DNA from: Aldersonia kunmingensis
GTDB taxonomy: Bacteria > Actinomycetota > Actinomycetes > Mycobacteriales > Mycobacteriaceae
DNA: 64,000 bases
Reading direction: 5' to 3'
Assembly (NCBI RefSeq): GCF_001646865.1
Contig: NZ_LRRB01000110.1
Coordinates: 1-64,000, forward strand
The notes beneath the pieces were generated by a model that saw nothing but the letters and a program-made list of their open reading frames with translations, was not told the origin of the DNA and searched no databases. The stretch's first letter is position 1. The number at the start of each line of letters is the position of its first letter. The position numbers were made by a program, and so were the translations under genes. Shown piece by piece: positions 16,557-29,376 of this stretch.

Positions 16557-18866
16557 TCAGCCGACGGGGACGATCGACTCGTTCGTCTGCGGACGCGCCG
16601 GCGCCTCAGCCGGAACCGGTGCGGGCACGGCAGCCTGCACCGGCGCGGGCGCCGCAACCGGCTCGGGCGCGGGCGCCGCAACCGGCTCGGGCGTGCCCAC
16701 AACCTCTTCGAGCGTCGGGAGCTTCAGTCCGGGCGCGCCCTGGTTGTCGGGCGCTGCGATCGGTGCCGCCGCGTTGTTGTAGGCGTCCGCGTAGGAATCG
16801 TTGTAGGTCTGGATGACCTCCTGCACGAATCCGGTGATCTCGTTGAAGATCAGCGAGCCCTTCTCGAAGTCCGCCCGCATGCCCTCAGGCACTGCGTACT
16901 CGCTGCTCATCGGCAGTCCGAGGGCGCCGCTGTCGAGGCCGAGTTCGATAAACTTCTGCAGGATCTGGCCGACGATCGTGACGATCTGCCCACCGGGCAC
17001 GGTGTAGATGTAGCCGTTGGTGAACTTCGCGTACTTCTGGCCACCCTTGGCCTCGATCAGGCCGCTCAGGGCCTTGCCGAGCGGGCCGTCCGAGCCGCCC
17101 TGCGCGACCCACGCCTTGGAGATCGGGTTGTCGTCGGTGACCTCCACCACCGCGTCGATCAGGCCTGGGACGTCGATCGTCGGCTGCGCCGCACGCGGTG
17201 CCGCGGCCTGGATGTCCGGCGACGACGGAAGCGCGGCGCCCGAGCCGGCGGCGATATCGCGGATCCGGTCCAGCTGGGCGTACGCGGCATCGCCCGGGCA
17301 GGTCGTATTCCCGACGTCGCGGTGGGCGAAGATAATCGGCAGATCTACCTCGGCACCCTCGGGGTACGGCGTGAAATCGGTGCCCTCGGAGTACATCTTG
17401 GTGTGGCCCTTGGGGTCGAGATTCGCGGACTTGAGCCGCCACCCGAGGAACTGCCCCGTTGACTCGATCGCGGCGTCGGACGGCGCCTCGGTCTCGAAGT
17501 CACCCATCATCGCGACGCCGACGGTGTTCTCGTTGAACCCGCCCGCATGCGCGGCCTGCACCGGACGGTCGATCCCGCCTGCGCGGCCCTCGAAGATCTG
17601 GCCGTACTTGTCGACCAGCGCGTTGTAGCCGATGTCGCACCAGCCCAGCGTCGTCGCGTGGTACGCGTAGATCGCTCGGACGATGCCGGCGGATTCGGCC
17701 TGCGTGTAGTCGTTGTTGCCGGCCGTGTGGTGCACGGCCGCGCCGCCGATGAAGTCGTCGTAATCGGGATCCTGGCAGCGGATCGACTCGTCCGCGCCCC
17801 ACTGCGAACGGCTGATGATGCGCGGTCCGCCGCTGGCGATGGGCGCGGCCGCCTGGTTCAGCAGGCCGTCGGCGGGATCGGAGCCGGGCTCGATGAGCGC
17901 GACGCTGAGGTCCTCTGCGGGAGCTGCCGCCTCATGCACGAGCGAATCGGCGGCGGGTGCTGCCGTCGCAGGATCGCGCGGCGGGGGCAGCGGCTCGGGA
18001 GCCTCGAAGCCCTGGCGCGGAAGCGGGGCGGAAATCGATGCCGGCGCATAGCCGAGCGGGGCCGCGCCGGGCGCAGGCGCGGCTGCGGCGGTCTTGCGGC
18101 CGATGATCAGCTGGATCTTGTCGGTATTACCGACGTAGATCGGCTCGGTGCCCGGCTGCGGATCGGTGGGATTGGCGCTGACGAGGTTTTCCGCGGAGAA
18201 CCACCGACTCCACGTGCCGTCCGGCCCCATTGCTCGGATCCGGATGTCGGTGTTCACGAGGTCGCGGGCGGTGACGGCAACCATGCTGAACGGCGAGCTG
18301 TGCGTCAGCTCCTTCACCTTGGTGCCGAATGCATCGACGATGTCGGGCGGCAGCTCGTTCGCGGCGACCGGGCTGGCCGGGTCGGACAGCGTGGGAGCCC
18401 CGGCCACCGCGTCCCTACGGAGCAACGGCGCAAGCTCGGAGAGCGCCGCACCGGCCGGGATCAGCTTGGTGAGCTCCGACAAGGCCGCGTCGGTGCCTTC
18501 CGGAACCGGAATGTTGTTCGGGAGCGGGAGCTTCTGCAGGTCCCGGACGTGCAGGTCCGGCAGATTGAGGCCGGTCAGCTGCTTCAGCGGAATCACGACA
18601 TCGGGCATTGAGGCTAGGACGACCCTTGCGATCTCGGTCGGCACCGCCGACCTGGTCTGTCGGGCGGCCTCGACATCGTCGTTGCGGACCTTGCCGTATA
18701 GCGCCCCCGCCGCAAACGGGCTCGCGATCACCACAGCGGCGACGGTGCCCAACACAACCGATCGGCGCCGGACTGTGCGGCGCGCGGAGTCTGCAAGGTT
18801 CCCTTGACGTCCTGCCTTGGACTTCGGAAGCCAGGTCGGTCCACCGTGCGGCACGAGTCCCCCCAT
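16557..18866 (-). CDS. Exported N-acetylmuramoyl-L-alanine amidase with LGFP-type repeat
   Basis: A 769-residue cell-wall hydrolase. The basic N-terminus is followed by one hydrophobic span (about residues 35-57), so it is secreted or membrane-anchored. The Amidase_2/PGRP domain lies near residues 370-530, with zinc ligands in AVHHTAG, FAHRDVG and TTCPGD. A region with LGFP-type character follows (GPLGKAL, GALGLPMS). The tail is rich in Pro/Ala/Glu (PEPVAAPAP repeats), typical of wall-spanning linkers. It cleaves the amide between MurNAc and the stem peptide. ATG 18866 is chosen; an upstream TTG at 18890 is possible. It is divergent from the SpoIID-domain gene. Confidence 0.9.
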   Translation of the reverse strand: MGGLVPHGGPTWLPKSKAGRQGNLADSARRTVRRRSVVLGTVAAVVIASPFAAGALYGKVRNDDVEAARQTRSAVPTEIARVVLASMPDVVIPLKQLTGLNLPDLHVRDLQKLPLPNNIPVPEGTDAALSELTKLIPAGAALSELAPLLRRDAVAGAPTLSDPASPVAANELPPDIVDAFGTKVKELTHSSPFSMVAVTARDLVNTDIRIRAMGPDGTWSRWFSAENLVSANPTDPQPGTEPIYVGNTDKIQLIIGRKTAAAAPAPGAAPLGYAPASISAPLPRQGFEAPEPLPPPRDPATAAPAADSLVHEAAAPAEDLSVALIEPGSDPADGLLNQAAAPIASGGPRIISRSQWGADESIRCQDPDYDDFIGGAAVHHTAGNNDYTQAESAGIVRAIYAYHATTLGWCDIGYNALVDKYGQIFEGRAGGIDRPVQAAHAGGFNENTVGVAMMGDFETEAPSDAAIESTGQFLGWRLKSANLDPKGHTKMYSEGTDFTPYPEGAEVDLPIIFAHRDVGNTTCPGDAAYAQLDRIRDIAAGSGAALPSSPDIQAAAPRAAQPTIDVPGLIDAVVEVTDDNPISKAWVAQGGSDGPLGKALSGLIEAKGGQKYAKFTNGYIYTVPGGQIVTIVGQILQKFIELGLDSGALGLPMSSEYAVPEGMRADFEKGSLIFNEITGFVQEVIQTYNDSYADAYNNAAAPIAAPDNQGAPGLKLPTLEEVVGTPEPVAAPAPEPVAAPAPVQAAVPAPVPAEAPARPQTNESIVPVG

Positions 18867-18944
18867 CGAGTGTTCGGGATTTGGTCGCAACAGTGATGCT
18901 GCTGTTACCCGAGCGAGCTATGTTGCAAGCTGGTGCAACATTGA

Positions 18945-18958
18945 TCACACTAGTCACA
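18945..18958. promoter_or_regulatory. TCACA direct repeat, candidate MtrA-type site
   Basis: TCACA occurs at 18945 and 18954, 9 bases apart, in the 184-base divergent region between the amidase and SpoIID genes. The same motif with the same spacing lies upstream of the third mycolyltransferase (35051-35068). The response regulator MtrA is known to bind GTCACAGCG-like direct repeats at cell-wall genes; this match is partial. The region also must hold both promoters, which I could not place with confidence. Confidence 0.4.
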
Positions 18959-19050
18959 ATTGCCCCAAGACTCAACCTTTACTTGAGAGTATAGGTAGCC
19001 GAACGCGCGATGCGATATCGCGCGGCGACACCACCCAAAAGGGAGCGTTC

Positions 19051-20643
19051 ATGCGCAACCGGAGGATTGTTCGAGGCTGGGCCGATGTGTGGTCCCGGCA
19101 GGCACCTGGCTGGACAACGCCGGGACGCAAACGCCGCCGTGCGGTGATTGGACGTCCGGTGCGCAGCGGCGGGGGACCCGTCGTACTGCGCCGCGCGGTC
19201 CTCATTTTCGTGCCGGTGATGATCGCCTCTGGCGTCGTCGTGGGGATCTCGATGCGGCCGAGCGCGGCCGAGCGCGAGGGCATCGCCACGGTGGTTTCCG
19301 CCGACACGGTTTTCACCATCACCGGCCGCGGCAATGGGCACGGGCGCGGGATGGGCCAGTGGGGCGCATTCGGCTACGCCAAGGAAGGCTGGTCCGCCGA
19401 GCGGATCCTCGGCCATTACTACGGCGGCACCCAGCTCGCGCCGCACCCGCCGACCAAGGTCGCGATCCGCCTTATGGGCCGCGACGACAAACCGCTCGAT
19501 GTGTACTCCGATGCTGGACTGAATGTCGCCGGTCAGCACGTTCCGCCCGGACAAGCCGCGCGGCTGACGCCGGCCCCTGGCGGCGCGGCGGTGGCAATCA
19601 CCGACGGCTGCGGCGGTGCGGTGCTGTCGGAGCTATTCGCGCCCAACCCGTGGGCCGACCCGATCGACGTTGGGCCGGACCGTCCGGCGAACGAGTTCCT
19701 GAAACTGTGCGACGGCGACATCGCCTACCGCGGTGCGCTCGGTGTTGCGTTGGAGGGCCTCGCATTCCGCACCGTGAACGCGGTCGATGTCGAGGACTAC
19801 CTCTACGGCGTTGTGCCAAAGGAGATGCAGCCGAACTGGGCCGACCAGAACGGCGCGGAGGCGCTGCGAGCTCAGTCCGTTGCCGCACGGTCCTACGTGC
19901 TGGCCGAGAAGCGCTACGACTACGCCCAGTCCTGCGACACGCAGTCCTGCCAGGTGTACGGCGGTGCCGGAGTGGAGGATCCGCGTACCACCGATGCCGT
20001 GCGCTCGACGCGGGGCACGGTGCTCATGCGCGACGGCCAGGTGGTGCGCTCGGAGTACTCGGCGTCCACGGGCGGTGCGACGGCCGGCGGCGACTTCCCG
20101 GGTGTGGTCGATACCGGTGACGGCGCCGCGCCCAATGCGAACTGGTCGAAGACGATGACTGGTGCGGAGATCGGGAAGGCGTTCAACGTCGGAGACCTGA
20201 CCGCTCTCTCCGTGACCGAACGCGACCCGGCGGGCCGCGTGATCAAGATGCACGTCGAGGGCACCAACGGCGCGCTCGATCCCACCGGCGAACAGGTACG
20301 CGGGGCGCTCGGACTCGACTCCGACTGGTTCGACATCACCGAGGGCACGGCCGCTCCGGCGCCTGTTGCGCCCGCACCCGCGGCGCCTGGTGTGCCTGCC
20401 CCCGACGGCTCGAACGGGAGCAGTGGTGGCGGCGTCGACGGTGCCACTGCGGTCGAGGACAAGTACCGCGAGCTCGGTGGAACCGAGGGCACGATCGGCT
20501 CGCCGATCGGACCCGCGATCGATCTACCGGAGGGCTTCGGAACGTTCCGAATCTTCACCAACGGGATCATCCTGTGGACCCCGGACTTCGGAACGCAGGC
20601 GCTGGACCTGACGGCGCTCGAGAAGCTGCTGCCCGAGTACTGA
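19051..20643 (+). CDS. Exported SpoIID/LytB-domain protein with C-terminal LGFP-like segment
   Basis: A 530-residue protein. After a basic cytoplasmic head (about 50 residues) there is one hydrophobic span (AVLIFVPVMIASGVVVGIS). A SpoIID-type domain follows with ITGRGNGHGRGMGQWGAFGY, YLYGVVPKEM and AQSVAARSYVLAEKR. A Pro/Ala linker then leads to a C-terminal LGFP-like module (YRELGGTEGTIGSPIG, FRIFTNGIILWTP). SpoIID proteins are peptidoglycan lytic transglycosylases in sporulators; in this non-sporulating lineage they are thought to remodel the wall. ATG 19051 has GGGAG upstream. It is divergent from an amidase that also has LGFP-type sequence, so the two probably act together. Confidence 0.88.
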   Translation: MRNRRIVRGWADVWSRQAPGWTTPGRKRRRAVIGRPVRSGGGPVVLRRAVLIFVPVMIASGVVVGISMRPSAAEREGIATVVSADTVFTITGRGNGHGRGMGQWGAFGYAKEGWSAERILGHYYGGTQLAPHPPTKVAIRLMGRDDKPLDVYSDAGLNVAGQHVPPGQAARLTPAPGGAAVAITDGCGGAVLSELFAPNPWADPIDVGPDRPANEFLKLCDGDIAYRGALGVALEGLAFRTVNAVDVEDYLYGVVPKEMQPNWADQNGAEALRAQSVAARSYVLAEKRYDYAQSCDTQSCQVYGGAGVEDPRTTDAVRSTRGTVLMRDGQVVRSEYSASTGGATAGGDFPGVVDTGDGAAPNANWSKTMTGAEIGKAFNVGDLTALSVTERDPAGRVIKMHVEGTNGALDPTGEQVRGALGLDSDWFDITEGTAAPAPVAPAPAAPGVPAPDGSNGSSGGGVDGATAVEDKYRELGGTEGTIGSPIGPAIDLPEGFGTFRIFTNGIILWTPDFGTQALDLTALEKLLPEY

Positions 20644-20648
20644 GCCTG

Positions 20649-20709
20649 AGCGCCCACTTTTCGGGCCACGCGCGCGGGATCCCGCGCCATCGGCAGAAAA
20701 GTGGGCGCT
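20649..20709 (+). terminator. Nested inverted repeat after the SpoIID gene
   Basis: The outer arms AGCGCCCACTTTT (20649) and AAAAGTGGGCGCT (20697) pair perfectly. The loop contains a 16-base perfect palindrome GCGCGGGATCCCGCGC (20672-20687). It begins 6 bases after the stop and is likely to terminate transcription. The CACTTTT/AAAAGTG arm style recurs at 48930 and 49511. Confidence 0.7.
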
Positions 20710-20857
20710 GGCGTTCACAGCCCGGCCGGTTGTTCGCGGCGCTGGGTTCGAGGGGATGCGCAGCTCTTGTCGCGCTCGGCGGTGCCTGTCCAAAGGTGAC
20801 TACTTCTAGGGACTTTCGACCCTACGCCAGTCAGACCCGCCCGCCGACGATGAGGCA

Positions 20858-21808
20858 ATGGCGAGCCGAGAACTGACCGACGTCCAGTTGCTCCACGAAC
20901 TCGAGGAATTCGCCGAGGCCGAAGTGGAGCGGCATCTGTCGATGGCGAAGGACTGGCACCCGCACGACTACGTGCCCTGGGACGAGGGCCGGAACTTCGC
21001 TGCCTTGGGCGGCGTCGACTGGGATCCTGAGCAGTCCCGGCTCAGCGATGCGGCCAAGGCCGCGATGTTCACCAATCTGCTTACCGAGGACAACCTGCCG
21101 TCCTACCACCGCGAGATCGCCGAGAATTTTTCGCTCGACGGGGCCTGGGGCACCTGGGTCGGCCGGTGGACCGCCGAGGAGGCCAGGCATTCCATCGTGA
21201 TGCGGGACTACCTCGTCGTGACCCGCGGGGTCGATCCGGTCGCACTCGAAGAGGCGCGGATGACGCATATGACGCACGGGTTCGGTGTGGGCGAACAGAA
21301 TTCGATGCTGCGCTCGGTGTCGTACGTGACTTTTCAGGAGCTCGCCACGCGGGTCTCGCACCGCAATACCGGCAAGGCCTGCGGCGACCCGATCGCCGAT
21401 CGCATGCTCGCAAGGGTCGCGGCGGACGAGAACCTGCACATGATGTTCTACCGGAACATCGTCGGGGCAGCGCTCGACATCGCGCCTGATCAGGCCATGC
21501 GCGCGGTGGTCGAGATCCTGGAGAACTTCGCCATGCCCGGCTACTCGATGCCGGGATTCCGGCGAAATGCGGTGCTCATCGCCAAGTCCGGAATCTACGA
21601 CCTACGCCAGCACCTCGACGAGGTGGTGTTGCCGGTCATTCGCAAGTGGAACATCTTTGGGCGCAATGACTTCGGGGCCGAGGGCGAAGCGCTGCGCGAT
21701 CGGCTGGACGCGTACCTCACCGATCTCGAGGGCAAGACAAAGCGGTTCGAGGAGTCCCGCGACCGCGCATTCGAGCGCGAGGCGGCGCGGGGTATTGCAG
21801 CGCGCTGA
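20858..21808 (+). CDS. Acyl-ACP desaturase (di-iron, DesA-type)
   Basis: A 316-residue soluble fatty acid desaturase of the plant stearoyl-ACP type found in mycolata. The two iron-binding Glu/His sets are seen in TEDNLPSYHREI and EEARHS in the first half and DENLHMMFY further on. It introduces a double bond into an acyl chain carried on ACP, possibly a mycolate precursor or membrane fatty acid. The ATG at 20858 lies close after GAGG. It is followed by the P450 gene after about 100 bases that hold a strong palindrome, so the two are probably separately controlled. Confidence 0.9.
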   Translation: MASRELTDVQLLHELEEFAEAEVERHLSMAKDWHPHDYVPWDEGRNFAALGGVDWDPEQSRLSDAAKAAMFTNLLTEDNLPSYHREIAENFSLDGAWGTWVGRWTAEEARHSIVMRDYLVVTRGVDPVALEEARMTHMTHGFGVGEQNSMLRSVSYVTFQELATRVSHRNTGKACGDPIADRMLARVAADENLHMMFYRNIVGAALDIAPDQAMRAVVEILENFAMPGYSMPGFRRNAVLIAKSGIYDLRQHLDEVVLPVIRKWNIFGRNDFGAEGEALRDRLDAYLTDLEGKTKRFEESRDRAFEREAARGIAAR

Positions 21809-21841
21809 CCGACGTGTGAACGGAAGATTCGTTGCGTTAGA

Positions 21842-21867
21842 CGGAGTGAACGCTTCCGTTCACTCCG
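21842..21867. promoter_or_regulatory. Perfect 11-base inverted repeat, candidate TetR operator
   Basis: CGGAGTGAACG-CTTC-CGTTCACTCCG is a perfect inverted repeat just upstream of the P450 promoter region. A related half site, GTGAACGGAAG, lies about 25 bases before it. A TTGACA -35-like hexamer follows at 21878. The downstream TetR gene is the natural candidate to bind here, although it now carries a frameshift. Confidence 0.65.
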
Positions 21868-21912
21868 GAGATGGTGGTTGACACATTCGCTGATATGTCT
21901 CAGGCTCGACAC

Positions 21913-23133
21913 ATGTCGACCCTGGCGTCCAAGCCTGCACAGTTCATCCCCTGCGAGGGTCAGTCCTGGCTGAGCCCCTGGCAGATGTATGCCGACCTGC
22001 GCGATCACGACCCGGTGCATCACGTGGTGCCGGACGAGGCGCCGGAGTTCGACTATTACGTCCTGTCCCGGCACGCGGACATTTACACCGCGGCCCGCGA
22101 CACCACCACGTTTTCCTCCAACAAGGGCCTGACCGTGGCCTACGGCGAGTTGGAGAAGATCGGGCTCGCGGACAATCCGCCGATGGTGATGCAGGACCCG
22201 CCGCAGCACACCGAGTTCCGTCGGCTGGTCTCCAAGGGCTTCACGCCGCGACAGGTGGAGGCCGTCGAGCCGGCCGTCCGGGCGTTTGTCGTGGAGCGGC
22301 TCGAGCGGCTACGCGCGGCCGGCGAGGGCGACATCGTCACCGAGCTGTTCAAGCCGCTGCCGAGCATGGTCGTCGCGCATTACCTCGGTGTGCCGGAGGA
22401 AGACCGCGATCAGTTCGACGGCTGGACCGAGGCCATCGTTGCGGCGAACTCCTTCGGTGACCCGTTGCAGGCCGCGGCCGCAGTGACCGAACTGATGACC
22501 TACTTCACCGGCCTGATCGAGCGCCGCCGGACCGAACCCGAGGACGACACCGTCTCGCATCTCGTCGCGGCCGGAATGGGCGCGGACGGCGACTTCGCGG
22601 GGCTGCTCTCCATCCTCGGTTTCGCCTTCACGATGGTCACCGGCGGCAACGATACGACTACCGGAATGCTCGGTGGCGCAGTGCAATTGCTGACGCATCG
22701 ACGTGATCAGCGGCAGCTGCTGATCGACGATCCCGCTGTGATCCCGGACGCAATTGATGAGCTGCTGCGGCTCACCTCGCCGGTGCAGGGCCTGGCCCGT
22801 TGCACGACGAGGGACGTCGAACTTCACGACCAGATCATTCCCGAGGGCCGAAAGGTGTTGCTGCTCTACGGTTCCGGCAACCGGGACCCGCGCGAGTACG
22901 GCGCCGATTCGGACGACCTCGACGTGCGGCGCAACCCGCGCCAGATCCTCACGTTCAGCCACGGCGCGCACCACTGCCTCGGCGCTGCGGCCGCGCGCAT
23001 GCAGGCCCGCGTCGCGCTCGAGGAACTGCTCGCCCGATGCCCGGATTTCACCGTGGACTTCGACGGGGTCGTTTACGCGGGCGGCAACTATGTGCGCCGG
23101 CCGCTGCATGTTCCGTTCCGGGTGAGCGAGTAG
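21913..23133 (+). CDS. Cytochrome P450
   Basis: A 406-residue soluble bacterial P450. The oxygen-binding I-helix reads TGGNDTTTG, the ExxR-type helix lies around DELLRLTSP, and the haem-ligand loop is FSHGAHHCLG with the cysteine ligand, followed by AAAARMQARVALEELL. In-frame ATGs also occur at 21871 and 21895. The one at 21913 is preferred because a TTGACA -35 hexamer lies at 21878, which would fall inside the longer frames, and the resulting protein has normal P450 length. It probably hydroxylates a lipid or steroid using an external ferredoxin, which is not encoded nearby. A TetR-type regulator gene follows with its start directly at the P450 stop. Confidence 0.9.
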   Translation: MSTLASKPAQFIPCEGQSWLSPWQMYADLRDHDPVHHVVPDEAPEFDYYVLSRHADIYTAARDTTTFSSNKGLTVAYGELEKIGLADNPPMVMQDPPQHTEFRRLVSKGFTPRQVEAVEPAVRAFVVERLERLRAAGEGDIVTELFKPLPSMVVAHYLGVPEEDRDQFDGWTEAIVAANSFGDPLQAAAAVTELMTYFTGLIERRRTEPEDDTVSHLVAAGMGADGDFAGLLSILGFAFTMVTGGNDTTTGMLGGAVQLLTHRRDQRQLLIDDPAVIPDAIDELLRLTSPVQGLARCTTRDVELHDQIIPEGRKVLLLYGSGNRDPREYGADSDDLDVRRNPRQILTFSHGAHHCLGAAAARMQARVALEELLARCPDFTVDFDGVVYAGGNYVRRPLHVPFRVSE

Positions 23134-23704
23134 ATGAGCGACTGGCTCGCGGCCGACCGCACCGACCTTGCCGCCGACCGGATTCTCGACGCCGCGGCCG
23201 CGCTGTTCTCCGAAAAGGGCGTCGCGACCGTCGGAATGGCTGATGTCGCCAAAGCCGCGGGCTGTTCGCGAGCGACGCTGTACCGCTACTTCGAGAATCG
23301 GCGGGCGCTGCAGTACGCCGTCGTGAATCGCGAGTCGCGCCGTATCGGAGCCGCGGTCGTCGCGGATGTAAAAGACGTGCACGAGTCCGGGGGAGCGGAT
23401 CGTCGCGACTGTCGAGTCGGTGCTCGCGCGGGTGCGCGCGGATCCCACGTTGATGGCGTGGTTTCGCACCGACAATGCGGGTATCGCCAGTGAGCTGGCC
23501 AATTCGTCCGCGGTGATCGAGGGGTTCGCCGCGGCTTTCTTTGCAGGTCTGGGTGTGGGCGATGCGGCGCTCAACCCGACGGCGCGTTGGATTGTCCGGA
23601 TAGTCAACTCGCTCCTGGCCACTCCAGGCGCCGACGCGGCCGAGGAGCGAGCGATGCTCGAGCAGTTCGTGGTGCCGTCCGTACTCGGCCGCATCACCTC
23701 CTGA
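23134..23704 (+). pseudogene. TetR-family regulator, frameshifted in a G5 run
   Basis: The N-terminal helix-turn-helix half is clear (AADRILDAAAALFSEKG, CSRATLYRYFENRRALQYAV) and starts directly after the P450 stop. The frame then breaks and ends at 23493. The second half continues in the next frame (ERIVATVESVLARVRADPTL, FRTDNAGIASELANSSAV) to 23704. Both halves join smoothly if one G is removed from the GGGGG run at 23389-23393. The complete protein would be about 190 residues, normal for TetR. Either the gene is broken here, or the run is a read error or a slippery tract. An intact protein would plausibly bind the palindrome upstream of the P450. Confidence 0.82.
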
Positions 23705-23754
23705 CCACGGTGCACTGAGCAGCGCTTAGGTTCGGCGTCGAGCATGATGTCGAT

Positions 23755-24693
23755 GTGATCTCGGTCGGTCTGGCTCTTCTCGCTTGCCTTGCGACGCTGA
23801 CGGGAGCTGCAGGAATCGCGTTGCACTTCAGTGGGTCGTCGGCGCACACGTTGGTGCTGGCCGCTTCGATTGCGCCGTATCTCATGGTCGCCGCGGTGGT
23901 TGGGCTGGCGTTGTTTGTGGCCCTGCGACGTTGGATTGGTGTCGGGGTCGCCGTCGTGGTCATAGCCGCCGCAGCATGGACGCAACTTCCTCTGTATGTC
24001 AGTCACCCGGACAACGAGGGCGGCCGGGCAGTGATGGTGATGCAGGCCAATCTGCTCTTCGACGGAGCCGACCTGCAGACGCTGGTCAATCAGGTGCGGG
24101 CGCACAAGATCGAAGTGCTCACGGTCAACGAGCTCACGCCGTCGACGGTCGACGGTCTCGGCCGTGCGGGGCTCGACCGGTTGCTGCCGTACCGGTATAT
24201 CTCCCCGGGCAGAACCGCGGCAGGGACTGGAATCTGGAGCCGGTACCCGCTGTCGGACACGGTTGAGTACGACGGATTCGTGCTGAACCAGCTCTCGGCG
24301 ACGGCGAATATCCCGGAGACCGGACCGGTCACGGTGTACGCATTCCATCCGGTGCCGCCCGTATACGGCACAGAGGTCTGGGCCGACGAGTTGTCCCGGC
24401 TGAACGGCATTCTCGACCGGGCGCCGACGAATCGCCCGGTGATCGTCGGCGGCGATTTCAACGCGACCTACGACCATGCGCAGTACCGCGCGATGGTCGC
24501 CGGCCGTTTCGGCGATGCTGCCGAACAGGCGGGCGCCGGGCATCTGGTCACCTACCCGACTGACAAGCGCTGGCCGCCGCTCGTCGGTATCGACCACATC
24601 CTGCTCGCCAACGGCCGCGCGATTGCGGTGCAGACCGTCAGGTTGCCCGGTGCGGACCACCGAGCCCTGGTGGCGAAGGTTCTCCTGAACTGA
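23755..24693 (+). CDS. Endonuclease/exonuclease/phosphatase (EEP) family membrane protein
   Basis: A 312-residue protein. Two or three hydrophobic spans occupy about residues 1-80, followed by an EEP domain with QANLLFDG, VNELTPSTV, a GGDFNATYDH motif and the final GADHRALVAKV. EEP-domain enzymes cleave phosphodiester or phosphomonoester bonds using a metal ion; membrane-anchored versions of this layout are common in actinobacteria and act outside the cell. The start is GTG 23755, because the run of ATGs just before it is in other frames and ends at a TGA. No partner gene is evident. Confidence 0.82.
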   Translation: MISVGLALLACLATLTGAAGIALHFSGSSAHTLVLAASIAPYLMVAAVVGLALFVALRRWIGVGVAVVVIAAAAWTQLPLYVSHPDNEGGRAVMVMQANLLFDGADLQTLVNQVRAHKIEVLTVNELTPSTVDGLGRAGLDRLLPYRYISPGRTAAGTGIWSRYPLSDTVEYDGFVLNQLSATANIPETGPVTVYAFHPVPPVYGTEVWADELSRLNGILDRAPTNRPVIVGGDFNATYDHAQYRAMVAGRFGDAAEQAGAGHLVTYPTDKRWPPLVGIDHILLANGRAIAVQTVRLPGADHRALVAKVLLN

Positions 24694-24712
24694 CGACCGG
24701 AGCCACGAAAGC

Positions 24713-24737
24713 ACTTGACATTGACGCAACGTCAAGT
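24713..24737 (+). promoter_or_regulatory. MerR-type promoter/operator
   Basis: TTGACA (24715-24720) is a consensus -35. It is followed by the palindrome TTGACG-CAA-CGTCAA (24721-24735), nested within the larger repeat ACTTGAC (24713) and GTCAAGT (24731). This layout is typical of MerR/TipA-type regulators that bind between the promoter elements. The next gene is such a regulator. Confidence 0.7.
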
Positions 24738-24751
24738 TGCACGCTGGATGC

Positions 24752-28773
<4,022 letters not shown>

Positions 28774-28790
<17 letters not shown>

Positions 28791-29376
28791 GGCTGCGGGC
28801 GGATCGCCCAAATTGGGCCTGGTTTCGGCGGATGGTCACGGTGACCACACGGTCACGATCCCGCCCGTCGCGGGAGAGGTGGCAATCCTCAACGCTGTGC
28901 AGTCCGGACTCGGCGCGCACCCCAACGTCATCAAGGCCGCGCGGGGCATGTCCCACTTCGGTGAGCACGCGCTCGGCTGGGTCGGGATCGCGGCCGCCGG
29001 TTATGTGCTCGACCGCCCGCGCCGCCGGCAATGGGCGGGCGTTGCGGTTGGCGCCGTCGGTGCACACGCCGCGTCGATCGTGATCAAGCGGGTTGTCCGC
29101 CGCCCCCGGCCGAATCACCCATCGGTGCAGGTGAACGTCTCGACGCCGAGCAAGCTGAGCTTCCCTTCCTCACACGCGACCTCGACGACAGCGGCTGCCG
29201 TGTTGATCGGTCGGCTCACCGGTTTACCCTTGCCTGCGATGCTCGTCCCGCCGATGCTGCTATCGCGCATGGTGCTGGGCGTGCACTACCCGACCGACGT
29301 GCTCGCGGGTTCGGCTCTCGGCGCGGCATCGGCCGCGGCGGTGCTGGCCGCCGAGAAGAAGTTTGGAGCGAAATGA
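28774..29376 (+). CDS. PAP2-family membrane phosphatase (decaprenylphosphoryl-5-phosphoribose phosphatase candidate)
   Basis: A 200-residue membrane phosphatase of the PAP2 superfamily. The three signature motifs are visible: KRVVRRPRPNH, SFPSSHATST and SRMVLGVHYPTDVLAG. In M. tuberculosis the matching gene (Rv3807c) lies between glfT2 and ubiA. It is thought to remove the 5-phosphate from decaprenylphosphoryl-5-phosphoribose before DprE1/DprE2 convert the product to the arabinose donor. The start overlaps glfT2 by 17 bases and the end overlaps ubiA by 4. Confidence 0.9.
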
